From assembly GCF_000208745.1 (NCBI RefSeq), contig NC_030855.1, positions 1,472,409-1,536,408 on the forward strand: DNA of 64,000 nt. Direction: 5' to 3'. A model generated the notes under the pieces. It ran no database searches. It was not told the DNA's origin and saw only the letters and a list, made by a program, of their open reading frames with translations. Below, in pieces: positions 50,501 to 62,639 of this stretch. The DNA comes from Theobroma cacao (lineage: Eukaryota > Streptophyta > Magnoliopsida > Malvales > Malvaceae). Numbering within the stretch: the first letter of the stretch is position 1; each line of letters opens with the position of its first letter. The position numbers and the translations under genes are program-made.

Positions 50501-50751
50501 GGGGCAAGAATAATGATAGAAAGCAAACAAAAAGTTTAGATGGAAGATCATATAGAGAGAGCAAAAGTTTAAAATGGGATCAAAACAGAGAGAAAAACCA
50601 TGATACCAGTTCTGATGGAGGTTACTCAGACAGCAAAAGGGGCAAGAAAATTGACAGAAAACGAGCCAAAACTTTAGATGGAAGATCAGACAGACAGAGA
50701 AGTTTAACATGGGATCAAAACAGTGAGGAAATCCATGATACCAGTTCTTGA
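44586..50751 (+). CDS. U2AF35-related CCCH zinc-finger splicing factor (ZRSR2/URP; plant C3H5/RGH3 type)
   Basis: A minor-spliceosome factor that recognises 3' splice sites. Nine exons: 44586-44960, 45278-45409, 45510-45641, 45819-45977, 48597-48689, 49025-49141, 49638-49712, 49928-50151, 50394-50751; 554 aa as read. Exon 1 is an acidic and basic charged coiled-coil region (Glu/Lys/Arg-rich). CCCH finger 1 is in exon 4, C-x8-C-x5-C-x3-H ([20 protein letters not shown]). A U2AF-homology motif spans exons 4-6. Finger 2, C-x10-C-x5-C-x3-H, spans exons 7-8. Exon 9 is a charged Asp/Arg/Lys/Ser repeat tail. The frame stops at 50751 because of an extra T inside that repeat. The similar tail continues in the next frame to 51370, so this allele is truncated or the base is an error. 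Intron 4 is 2.6 kb. Confidence 0.93.
45978..48596 (+). other. C3H5 intron 4 (2.6 kb)
   Basis: Starts GTCTGT after the codons for EGLE and ends TTCAG before TATACGGATGAAG. It contains an (AAT)n microsatellite at about 47668-47694 and an (AT)n tract near 48197-48210. No coding exon or mobile element was recognised. Confidence 0.6.
47668..47694 (+). repeat. (AAT)n microsatellite
   Basis: About nine AAT units inside C3H5 intron 4. Confidence 0.85.
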
Positions 50752-51155
50752 TGGAGGTTACTCAGACAGTAAAAGGGGCAAGAAAAATGACAGAAAACAA
50801 GCAAAAACTTTGGATGGAAGATCAGACAGACAGAGAAGTTTAAAATGTGATGAAAATAGTGAGAAAATCCATGATACCAGTTCTGATGGAAGTTACTCTG
50901 ACAGTAAAATGGGCAAGAAAAATGACAGAAAACGAGCAAAAACTTTGGATGGAAGATCAGGCAGACAAAGAAGTTTAAAATGGGATGAAAACAGTGAGCA
51001 AATACATTATACCAGTTCTGATGGAGGTTACTCACACAGCAAAAGGGGCAAGAAAAATGAAAGAAAAAAAGCAAAAATCTTAGATGGAAGATCAGACAGA
51101 CACAGAAGTTTAAAATGGGATCAATACAGAGAGAGAACTCTTGATACAAGTTCTG
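50476..51155 (+). repeat. 135-bp tandem repeat encoding a 45-aa charged unit
   Basis: Units begin (at GATGGA-like codons) at 50614, 50750, 50885 and 51020, with a partial unit from 51155. Spacings are 136, 135, 135 and 135 bp. A diverged 138-bp unit precedes at 50476-50613. Each unit encodes a [20 protein letters not shown] segment, then a DRQRSLKW and a HDTSSDG segment. The one 136-bp unit carries the extra T that breaks the frame. Confidence 0.9.
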
Positions 51156-51370
51156 ATGAAGGTTATTCAGAGAGGGACATTGATGCAGCTAGAGATGCTG
51201 ATGAAGTTACACACCATTGTCATGCAAAGGAACATTCAAAACACCAGAGTGAATCATTGGAATACTTGGCTGACAATAGGAGCTTCAAGAACAGAGACTA
51301 TGAAGACACAGAAAATTCCCCTGCTCAGACCAAGAAAAGGACTAGGCATAGGAGTAGCAAAGGGGGATAA
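50752..51370 (+). pseudogene. Out-of-frame C-terminal tail of the C3H5 protein
   Basis: A long open frame in the next phase continues the same 45-aa repeats. It ends in a unique acidic-to-basic tail finishing KKRTRHRSSKGG, a plausible natural end for a splicing factor of this family. It is separated from the upstream coding sequence by a single extra T in CAGTTCTTGATGG; sister units have CAGTTCTGATGG. Without that base the protein would be about 760 aa. It is either a real truncation or a sequencing or assembly error. Confidence 0.75.
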
Positions 51371-52704
51371 ACCAAATGACTATGGAAATTTGGTATTTTA
51401 CTGAAAATTAAACACTAAATAGATGTTTTATTGATTTTTTTCCTCAGTATTTTACATTAGTGAAAGTTAAAAAGGAAAAGTAAAAAATTACAAAGGAAAA
51501 GATTATAAGGTTAATTTAGTTAAATGGCAAAATTTTTCTTAATATTACATTTTTGACATTTTTTTTATTAAAAATCTTTTATTTAAGTGGTTTTTAAAAT
51601 GAATTATAAAATGCTTTGAAATTGAATTTTTTATTTTAATTTAATGATTTATTAAACATGATCAAAATAGTAAACATTTTTTTGGGGGTTTCATTTTAGT
51701 CTCAACCCTTGAATGTTTCATTTGGGTTTTTAATTTTTTAAATGATTTTATTTTGGTCTTGTTACTAAAATATTTCGTTAAAATTAACGTAATATCACGT
51801 TACAGTGATGATAATATATACGTATATATATATTTGTAATAAAATTATCAAAATATTTTTATATTAAAACCTAGTATAATTGTTCATAATTAAATGTATT
51901 TTTGTAATTTTATTAGATGAAATTAATGATGTCATTTAATTGAACTTATGAATAGAGATTAATTGAGAAAAGAATAAATTATAGAGTGTCACGTGGAAAA
52001 AATTATAATTATAAGAGATGTAGGCAAGTTTGTTATAAGATTGATTATAATTTTTGTAATTTTTACTATTTTCTTAATCATTTTAATATTAATATTTTCA
52101 TATCTTTCTTTATATTATAGGAATCGATAAATTTACAATTTGATACAAATATCGGATATCATCTAACCCCTAAGATAATAAATTACCACTTTATGTGGGT
52201 TGAGTCGGGTTTGGATTGACTCACTTTGAGTTGAAAAGGAAAATTAAGTAATTTTTCAATTTGCTTAGTTTTGAATTCAAGTAATTTTAAATTAGACAAA
52301 AATGATTTAAGTTTGGATCATTTTAGATTTAAATTATTAATTTTTAAAATATAATTTGTTAAAATTTAAATGAGTTCAAATTATTTACATTTAGGTTTTA
52401 TTATAATCAATTATTTTGATATTCAGTTGATTTCGAATTTGAATTGTTTCAAATCCATATTATACAGATTCAAATTATTAATTTTTTTTAATCAAATTCT
52501 AATTGGAACTTAGGTAGTATGTAAAAATTTAAAAAAAAAACTGCGAGGTTAGTTAGTATAAATATTTAATATTTTGGGGTCTTTTCGTAATTAGATCTTT
52601 TCTAAGTGGACGGCTTCTTGTTCTTTCTTCAAGTATTTCTCCTTTTCCCCTGGTTGCCGCCGCTCTTTTTCCCGTTTGGCCAAACGTATCGTGGAGACTA
52701 ATTA
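51371..52704. other. Intergenic region between C3H5 and MTR4
   Basis: About 1.3 kb, strongly AT-rich, with an ATATATACGTATATATATAT stretch near 51815. The last 150 bp (T/C-rich, GC-richer) are the likely MTR4 promoter and leader. No gene seen. Confidence 0.55.
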
Positions 52705-55700
52705 ATGGGGTCGTTGAAGAGGAAGTCGGAAGGAGAGGAGGCATCCTCGGAGTCTCTGCCGCAGAAACAACACAAGGGAGATGGCTCAGTCATGGCGGAC
52801 GAAGCCGTGGGGTGTGTACATGAAGTTTCATACCCAGATGGTTATGTTCCTTCAACTTCCTCTACAGTTCCAGCTGACTCTAAACCCGCCAAGGAATTTC
52901 CTTTTACTCTCGACCCTTTTCAGTCTGAAGCTATCAAGTGCCTCGATAATGGCCAATCTGTCATGGTAAACGTTCTTTTTCTTTTTCTTTCTTTCTCTTC
53001 ATTTGGAATTATATAAATCCCAGAAAGTAGAGAAATCGAAATTCTAATTTTAAAACAGGTGTCAGCGCATACATCAGCCGGGAAAACTGTAGTAGCGTTG
53101 TATGCAATTGCTATGTCTTTGCGGAATAACCAGCGGGTTATATATACTTCACCTATTAAGGCTCTCAGCAACCAAAAGTATAGAGAGTTTAAAGAAGAGT
53201 TTTCCGATGTCGGTTTGATGACTGGAGACGTTACAATTGACCCTAATGCTTCTTGCTTGGTTGGTATTTTACTTGGTATTTGTTTGATGTTCTATCTTTT
53301 TTTTTGTTATTATTATTTGATTTCTTAATCTTCCCACTGAGAGGGTTGTTTGATTGCAGGTGATGACCACCGAAATCTGGCGTAGTATGCAGTATAAAGG
53401 GTCGGAGGTTGTTCGGGAGGTGGCATGGATTGTTTTTGATGAAGTGCACTACATGCGTGATCGTGAAAGAGGTGTTGTGTGGGAAGAGAGTATTGTTATG
53501 GCACCAAAGAACTCTCGGTTTGTATTTCTTTCAGCAACTGTGCCTAATGCAAAGGAATTTGCTGATTGGGTGGCAAAGGTGATTAATCCTTGCTTGAATA
53601 TATTCACCAACTTTCAAGTTGAAAATAATTAATGAATGCTTATTAACCAGCATAACTTCATTAGTCTTAGTAGGCTATATATGCAACATGTGAAAGCTTG
53701 ATTTTATAGTTTGGTATTTTTGTCCTCCACAAATTGATAGTAGGAAGGTTTTCTTTGAGGAGCTACAAAGAGGAGAACATTAAAAATTAAAACTACATAC
53801 ATCAGTCCAACTCAAGTGCTTGAGTTTAAATCTGATTATTACAGCATAATTCATGTTAATTGCCTGTGAAGCCACTACCTTAGCATTTTTAGTCTTCCTG
53901 TCAGTACAACCTTGATTATACTATTTTGATATTGAAGTGGCTAGGACCTGCCAGCATAGAGATAAAGACTGGTGTGTTTGCTTTAGTCCATTAAGAGGAG
54001 CTTTAACATTTTGACAACATTGGACTTTTTTTGGGGTTATTTTTTTAAACCTGTTCTTTTTGAAATTATTTTGCAATTTGTTGTGATTTGGGTGAAATAT
54101 GGCATGGTGTAGGACACAAATTTAAGAACCATGCTGCATGAATTCTTCTAGTTGCAAAGCATGTGAAGGATCCGCCTATGTATTGTGAAAATTATACTTG
54201 TAAATGGTGATTAAATGTGTATTGGAAAGTAATGGACAAAAAAGTATAGAGGGAGCTAGACCCTTCTTGAACAACCAAGAGAATTGTATTGAAAAATAAA
54301 TAAAATTCTTCGATGTTAATGCTTCAAAAAAGAAATAAAAAGAGAATCAAAGATATCAAATAGCATAATAACTTTGCGTTTTCTTTTCCTTTAAAGCTTT
54401 CCTATGTAAAATACCAACCCTAATCCTGATGGTCCCTGCTGCTGATTCTTGTGAATGGATTTTGTGCATAGAAAATGGTTATGAATCCTGATGACATTAT
54501 GCACATTTGTCCGAGTAGGTTATTTTCAGAATCAAGCACATTAGATTATATTGCTAGGTGCTTCTATAAACCATTATTTTGTAGCTTGTTTAATTGTAAA
54601 AATATGTCTGCTTATTTTGGTTCTATGATTGCAGGTTCACAAGCAACCATGCCACATTGTTTACACTGATTATCGACCAACACCTCTTCAGCATTATATT
54701 TTCCCTGCTGGAGGTGATGGTCTATTTTTGGTGGTAGATGAGAAAGGAAAATTTCGTGAGGATAGCTTTCAGAAAGCTTTAAATGCTCTAGTTCCTACAA
54801 GTGAAAGTAACAAGAAAAGAGATAATGGTAAATCACAGAAGGGGTTAGTGATGGGAAAAGTTAGTGAACAAAGTGACATCTTCAAGTTGGTGAAAATGAT
54901 CATTCAGCGACAGTATGACCCTGTGATAATTTTCAGCTTTAGCAAAAGGGAATGTGAATTTCTTGCAATGCAGGTGGGTTTTGTTTTCTTTTTTTGTTTT
55001 TTGGTCTGAAGGGGGGGGGGGGTTGACGGTAAAACCCTATTTTTTTTCTTTTTATATGTATATTATTGGTGTGGGATAAGGAAGACATGGATGGATGGCA
55101 TGTCTTGTTTCCTCTTACAAACCAAAAGATGCCTAACTATTGGTTGCCTTCTTTATGGTATGTTTTAAAAAGAATTGCTGGTCAGCATTATGCTATGGAT
55201 AATGTAATGCTGGCAAGTTAGTATTAGATGTATGCTGTCATAGTTTTTGGATTACTACCAATTCAAGTTTGGCCGAGTGGTTGTTGCTTCACCAATAAGA
55301 GTTTGTGAAGGTTCATTTCCTCCTTTCATTTTCTTGTCCTTGTACAAATGTACTGATTTTTTTTTTTTTAAATATGTTTAAATTCTTTAGGCAAATGCAC
55401 CACTTATTCTGTCTTTTTTTTTTTTTTTACTTTATCCAAAATATGTGAGCATCCTGTTCTTTGTTTATGTTTTTAACTGTAGATGGCAAAGATGGATTTA
55501 AATGATGATGATGAGAAAGGAAACATAGAAACAATCTTTTGGAGTGCCATGGATATGCTTTCCGATGATGATAAGAAGTTACCTCAGGCAAGTTGTTGTT
55601 CCTCTTCTTCCAAATGCTTGATAAGTGTATGAATGTGAACTTATACTTGTATGCACATGTATGCATGCAGATGCATGTGTATGTCTGTTTGTAGAACTCT

Positions 55701-58700
55701 AATTTTATGATGATTACCTGGTCAACAAGTGGAGAGTTAGTCCTGTCAATCAGGATCTTGTGTCCTTTATTAGTTACTTCTGGCCATACATCCTTTAAGT
55801 TGTGAACATTTAGTCAACTGTGATTTCTTTTTTTTTTTGAGAATGTAGTCAACTGTGATTTAAGCTGTTGTTTTTGGGGTTTTTTTGGTAACATTTCCTA
55901 TTTCTCGAATTTTAAGTTTTCAATATTCTTTATATACTATTTTTTGTCTAGGCACTTCCAAAGTAATGGAAACAATTTGAAATTTTTTTTTGGTTTTGAT
56001 TTATATGTTTATTTTTTAAATGTTGATACTAAATACTTGTTTTCGTCATTTAAAAAAAAAAAACAAAAGATGGAACACTCAGAAACAAAACTAGAAAATT
56101 AAAACTGTATCAAATGGAGCCTTCAGTTGCTCCTAATATTTTATGAATGTGTTTCGACATTGAGATCTATGATTGACTTTTATTCTGAGTATCTTATGAC
56201 TTGTTCTTTTGTTTCACTGAGCTTTTTATTATGCCGTTTGTCATATCCTCTTACAGGTATCAAACATGTTACCCCTTTTGAAACGGGGAATAGGTGTGCA
56301 TCATTCCGGCTTGCTTCCCATTCTAAAGGAAGTGATTGAGATATTATTTCAGGAAGGGCTGATTAAGGTTTGGAGTACAAACTCAATTTTTAATTCTTTA
56401 AGCTAGTGATATATTTAAGGTTTAAGATTGGCTATAATATTATCTATAATTAAGTACTAAATTTGCCTACAGTTGTGGAATCTTCAATTATCAAATTGAA
56501 TGGTTAACTATTAGTCTGCCAGCTAGGTTGTATGTGTTCCTTGCTCACATTTTGAAGTCTATTTTCCAATAAGTTTTGCTGTTATTTACTATACTATTCT
56601 TGTTTCATGATTTTCACCCAGTTGTTCATTTGAGTGTCTGAAGTGTTTTTGTGTCATATGATTTGATAGTCTGAAACTTCTCACTCTTTTTAACCTGGTA
56701 TATTTTGTTTCTTGAATTTGTCTTTGGCAAATGCTTAAGTAAGTTTCTTTTTTGTATATCTGGTCATGCATATGTGCACACACAAGCTTTACGTCTGTGG
56801 AAAGTATGTGAATGCCTGACCACCTTTTTGCCCTCTGTTATGTGACCTTCAATTTGATCACTTATTTTTGAACAGACTGATTTAAATAAATATTGTGAGC
56901 CCGAGACTTCTATGAACTTTCTGAGTACTATATAATTTTAGGTCGATTTATATTGGTTCTGTATTATGTTAAGCATCTCAGAACAAAATATTGCGTGTTT
57001 GACTGTAGAAAAAAAAATTGTTTTCCATTTTTTTTGGCTATTCCTTTTGATTCTTTCTTTTACCAGAAGTACAAAGATTGAAACATATTTCTTCAGTGTT
57101 TGTTTGCCACAGAGACCTTCAGTATTGGGTTAAACATGCCTGCTAAAACTGTTGTGTTTACAAATGTTCGTAAATTTGATGGGGACAAGTTTAGATGGAT
57201 ATCTAGTGGAGAGTACATACAAATGAGTGGCCGTGCTGGTCGTCGAGGTATTGATGCACGCGGAATATGCATTCTTATGGTGGATGAAAGGATGGAACCA
57301 TCTACTGCTAAAACAATGCTCAAGGGAAATGCTGATAGTTTGAACAGGTATGTTTGCTTTACCTGATGCAAAATGCTTAACTTAGTAAAAGGCGGTTCTC
57401 TTGATTTGATGATACTTGGATTAATGGTGTATTTCCAATAATGCGGTTTTACGGGTTTCATGCTGCAGAACATTCATTCATGATACTTGTTAGTTTATAA
57501 TGATGTCTTATCTGCAGATCTTTTTTCTTTTCCATTCGAAAAGGAACTTTGGGAGGGACTGATTTGTTTACACCAAATCAGACCATGAAAGGTTCTGGGG
57601 CCATGATTAAAGATTCCAGTTCCTGGGCCTTGTTTAGTAGGAGAGATGGAAAAGGGAAGCAATAAAAAAGTTGGGAGAGATAGAAAATCGAAAGGGGAAC
57701 AAACATTTTATTTTTTGCACTATTAAAAGTGAAGGATCTCAGCTTTTCTTGCTTTATTTTAACATAACAGAACTACTGTAGTGTTATGTGTAACACCTAC
57801 TGACAACAAAATTTGCATAATCAATCCTTTGTTCTGGGGTTCTTAACTTGTAAAAGGGGGAAAACATTCTCTTTTAGGGGCACAATCATTTTGAGGTAAC
57901 GTTTAGATGGTTGTAGTTGCCGGTAGCTGATATCTAGTTGGACATACTTCTTGATAGCAACTATATCTTTTTGTTGTGAATTAGGATGATGGTTAACTGC
58001 TAATAAGCTAGGGTGTTAACATCACTGGACAAGGACTGACTGTTTAAAACTTGATTTAAAGGATGCTGTAGTGGAGAAGTTAAAATTCCATAATCAAAGA
58101 ATTATGAATTTCCATCCACACGAAAAATAATTAAGGATTTAACTGGTGCTTTTCCATTTCATTTCAGTGCCTTCCACCTAAGCTACAATATGCTATTGAA
58201 TCAATTGTGCTGTGAAGACGCTGATCCTGAAAGTATGCTTCGTAATTCGTTCTATCAGTTTCAAGCCGATCGTGCAATTCCTGACCTTGAGGTCAGTTGT
58301 TATTAGATTCCAGAATTGTTTAATTTTATGTTGATCTCTTGATTATGGTTATCCGGTTTTTGAATATTGAAACTGATTTTAATATTATTTACATTATTGG
58401 TAATCAATAGCAGAGAGTAAAAATATAAGGTATCTGTTATTCTTGGAGACAAAATGTAATTGTTAGTGTTTAAGCCAACAAATTGTGTTGAATTGCTATC
58501 CAGTTCAAGTGGCTAGCATTCTCTGGTCCTCAAAAGGCATTTACTTTTAAAGTTTCTCCACGGTTGGAGTGGAAAGGGGCTAGAAATCTAGAGGAGCAAA
58601 AAGGCAGATGGTGAAATATTCCACCTCTGGAGCTATAGAAAAGGAGCACTGTGTTGGTGCTAGTGTGTACTTTGTGTATAACCAAAAAAAAAAAAGTGAT

Positions 58701-61700
58701 GGGACCTAAGAAGAAAGATCATACATTTCTGTGTTTTTTTGGATATTCTTTTAAGTGTACATTTCTACTAAATGAAAAATCTGATTTCTTGATAATTATG
58801 AACTCTTCTCTAATGCAAACCAAAAATGCCTAAGATTTTTAAGCTATTTAACTATTTTTAGAGCTTTTCTCAATTAATCTGATGCAAGATATTATAATTT
58901 GCAGAAACAAATAAAGGCTCTGGAAGAAGAGAGGGATTCCATGATAATTGAAGAAGAAGATAGTTTGAAGAATTATTACAATCTGATTCGGCAATACAAA
59001 AGTTTGAAAAATGATGTTCGTGATATCGTGTTTTCTCCAAAGTATTGCTTACCCTATATGAAATCTGGCAGGCCAGTATGTATACAATGCATTGATGATG
59101 AAAAGTCTCCATCTTTCTCCATTGAGGACCAAGTTACCTGGGGTGTTTTAATGGACTTCCATAGAGTAAAAAGTGTTGTTGAAGGTGAGAACACAAGTTG
59201 ATCCCTTGTAATTGTCAAACAGTGCCTTAACATTTTGAGTTAAATTAATTGCAAATATGTCAAATTCTTGATGCAGATGATGCCAGTAGAAGACCAGAAG
59301 ATGCAAGCTATGGCCTTGATATTCTTACAAGATGTGCTGTGAGCAAAGATGGTCTTGGAAAGAAAAAAATTAAGATTGTCCCTTTGAAAGAGCCTGGGGA
59401 ACCTCTTGTTGTTTCTGTGCCTCTCTCTCAGGTAAATTCCCCGTACTTCTTGGTTATTTACATATTCTCAGTTCAGGGGGCATGCACAATAAGTTAAAAT
59501 AGTGAAATTTGTGTTGTTTTTCTTCTAAAAGTATAAAACAGTTGTAAAGATAGCTTCAGCAACTATGGAATCTTACAGAAGGGAAATGTCACGGGTACAT
59601 GCAATGTGCATATAAAAAATGCACATTGGTCACCAGACATTCAGAGTGTACAGAACAAAAGCAGGACATATTTACGAGTATCTGTATTCTGTACTCATGC
59701 GAGCATTTAATGCCTATAGGCATATACCTTTGCATTTCATGTGTGTGCAGAACCAATTACCTTCCCTCACCCTCTCCCCCCTGTCCCCCAACATATTCAA
59801 TATGCAGAATTGTAATAGAGTACCGTAACTAAAAATCATTAATGAGGTGAACAATATTTATCTATGTTATTTGTTTTGTTTTGTTTTTACATTAGAATTT
59901 CTGATTACAATCTTTGGACCATTCTTTTATTATTTTTCAGGTTGATATTCTTTAAGTAGTGAAGCAAAATTTTGCTACTAGGATTTAGAAGATTGGCTTC
60001 TACTTGACTTGGATTTTTCTGGTTCCAGCTATGCAACTGATTGTATTAGTATAAGCAGTTAATAGGAATTTGCTTCTAACTTACTTTTTGGTCTTGGTGA
60101 AACTAATCTCCATCCGATAAAGGAAGAATTTAATTTGTTATTTTATGCCTTGAACAGGTTATCAGTCTAAGTAGTGCACGCTTGAACATACCCAAAGATC
60201 TTCTGCCGTTAGAAGCTCGCGAGAATGCCTTGAAGAAGCTTTTAGAATTTATTTCTAGATATGCTAATGGGATGCCCTTGGAACCCGAAGAGATGAATGT
60301 ATATGTTTAATATTTTCTTCATGATATTTTCTGAAAAAAATATAAGATTTTGCTTTGTTCTTTCTATTCTTTTGTCTTTGGATTAATTATCAAATTATTT
60401 TGCTATTTCTCAGATACAAAGTAACTCATACAAAAAGGCAGTCCGTAGGTTGGAGGCATTAGAGAACCTGTTTGAAAAACATGAAATTGCAAAATCCCCA
60501 CTTATTGAGCAAAAGCTTAAAGTTCTGAACGGAAAGGAAGAATTGACAGCCAAGATCAGATCAATTAAGAAAACAATGCGTTCTTCCACAGCATTGGCTT
60601 TTAAAGATGAGCTTAAGGCCAGGAAACGGGTTCTAAGGAGGCTAGGGTAAAAAATCATTTCTCTATCATTGCTTCTCTTTTGTTGTCTAATTTTCCTTGT
60701 GTCATGGTTTCATAACTTGATAGCTGCTGAGCATTGATATTTTTTTTGCTCAGGAGCTCTAGTTACTGGTTTTATTGTTTTTTCAGTCTTAGAGAACACA
60801 CGATGATCAGCAGTCTTTATCTGCAATCAAAATGAAGATCCTCAATCCTCTTTTCTTTTTTTTTTCGCAGAATAGGATCTGTCATTTGCAACCACTTTTT
60901 TCTAATGCATATCACTCTAGTCCTTGTTTTTTTCTCACCTTCTAAAAGCATATAAATCAATCAAATGTTCCTTTAATATTTATGGTTGTAAATGCTTAAT
61001 GATGCCTGTAGTTTGTTATGAATTGTCTATTACATTCTCCTTTCACTCAAATTTACTCTTGGCTCAAGCTATTTAACTTAAAGCTAACTATATCCTTTTG
61101 CGGTTTTAATATTAATGGGTAATTCTTCACATCGCTTAAGCTTGTTGCACGGAGACCTATTCTCCATATGTTTTTCTCTTATATTGGACATGATTGCAGA
61201 TACATTACGAGTGATGATGTTGTTGAGTTGAAGGGCAAGGTTGCTTGTGAGATCAGTAGTGCTGATGAGTTGACTCTAACAGAGCTAATGTTCAGTGGGA
61301 TTTTTAAGGATGTAAAGGCAGAAGAAATGGTGTCTCTGCTCTCTTGTCTTGTTTGGCAGGAGAAGCTTCAAGATGCTGCAAAGCCCAGGGAAGAACTTGA
61401 GTTGCTCTTTACACAACTACAAGATACAGCACGGAGGATTGCCAAAGTTCAACTTGAGTGCAAGGTATAGTAGAAACTTCATCTTGCTATGCTTTTTTGT
61501 TTGTTTCCATGTTATGTTTGTAGTCTTGGTTTTGGATTTTGGAAAGCACGTTAGATAAGATGCCTGGGAGGGTTTTGGAACTCAAGTCAGGTGAGTTTAG
61601 ATGTCTGGTTTTGAGTTAAGTCTAACAATTTGAGGCCTGATGGTGTCTTAAACATTTTGGTCATTATCTTTTGAGATATTTGGACAAGGCCAGATGGGAG

Positions 61701-62639
61701 GGAGAATTGAACCCTGGACCTTGGCCCTCCATTGTATGGGTATTGGGTAACAACCATTGGGTGATTGTTGGGTTGTTTTGAAGCAGGCTTTTCTTGTCAT
61801 AAGGAAAATGTCTACTTATACTGGGTTGTTCTGAGTCCAACTTGGTAGTTGAGCTCAAACAAGCTCAGTTCAGAAAGAAAGGTTGCAGTTTAATTTTCTC
61901 ATTTAAGATTCTGAATTAGGATGTTTAATTTTTTTAATTTGTATTTTTTATCTAAAAACCCAATTCACCCAGAATTTAGGACCATATCAATAACAATAAT
62001 TAAGAAGGCTTTCTTGTTCTTTGTGTACGGTACACAGAACTAGATTAGAAAGCAAAGGCAAAAACAAAAAAACTAACAAAATGTGGTTCCCAGAAGGAAC
62101 TATTCTTCTTTTTCTCAGAACAGCTACCATAGTAGCTTTGATTTAGGGAGCAGTTTTTCAGAAGATATGGAACCAACACATGCCCAACGGTATATCTTCT
62201 GTCCATCAGCCCAGACACCATACTGTCCACTTAGAATTGAGACATTCTTTGATTTTGCCATTGTAGCAGTCATAAGTGATTACAGCTGAGCTGGTGGTTT
62301 CATTGTTGTATTGCAAGAGTACTTATACTTGACTTACAGGAAGTGTTTGTCCGTTTACAGGTCCAAATTGATGTGGAAAGCTTTGTAAGTTCATTTCGAC
62401 CAGATATTATGGAAGCTGTATATGCCTGGGCAAAAGGATCCAAGTTCTATGAGATTATGGAAATTACTCAGGTCTTTGAGGGCAGCTTAATCAGAGCCAT
62501 CAGAAGACTTGAAGAAGTTCTTCAGCAGCTTATTTCAGCAGCCAAGTCAATTGGAGAGACAGAGCTCGAGTCAAAATTCGAAGAGGCTGTCTCTAAGATT
62601 AAAAGAGACATAGTATTTGCAGCATCTCTATACTTGTAG
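52705..62639 (+). CDS. MTR4 DExH-box RNA helicase (nuclear exosome cofactor)
   Basis: An ATP-dependent 3'-5' RNA helicase that feeds rRNA precursors and other nuclear RNAs to the exosome. Fourteen exons: 52705-52965, 53059-53259, 53360-53578, 54635-54973, 55483-55587, 56257-56367, 57097-57347, 58168-58291, 58905-59184, 59277-59431, 60158-60298, 60414-60646, 61200-61464, 62361-62639; 987 aa, essentially the length of Arabidopsis MTR4. Motifs are AHTSAGKT (90-97), DEVH (181-184), [15 protein letters not shown] and [10 protein letters not shown]. These are followed by the arch region and the C-terminal DSHCT helical domain ending [10 protein letters not shown]. The N-terminus [12 protein letters not shown] and the [14 protein letters not shown] element favour MTR4 over its paralogue HEN2. 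Intron 5 is GC-AG. The start is the ATG that opens the conserved N-terminus. Confidence 0.96.
53579..54634 (+). other. MTR4 intron 3 (1.06 kb)
   Basis: GT-AG intron, AT-rich, with no exon or element recognised. Other MTR4 introns over 700 bp are intron 6 (56368-57096), intron 7 (57348-58167), intron 10 (59432-60157) and intron 13 (61465-62360); I see nothing coding in them. Confidence 0.6.
55011..55022 (+). repeat. G12 homopolymer in MTR4 intron 4
   Basis: Twelve consecutive G residues about 37 bp after the exon 4 donor. Such a run is unusual in this AT-rich DNA and is prone to length errors. Confidence 0.9.

Noticed and set aside
50715..51149. 144-codon minus-strand frame with repeated FCHFSCPF motifs, resembling a Cys-rich protein
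   Set aside because: The Cys/Phe/His repeats are simply the complement of the 135-bp coding repeat of the C3H5 tail.
52705..62639. HEN2 (the exosome helicase paralogue) as the identity of the last gene
   Set aside because: The N-terminus, overall length and segments such as [16 protein letters not shown] fit MTR4 better.
1651..62639. U12-type introns (ATATCCTT or GTATCCTT donors) in the predicted genes, including the ZRSR2-like one
   Set aside because: None of the intron starts I placed carries this donor; GTATCC strings seen elsewhere do not lie at exon ends.
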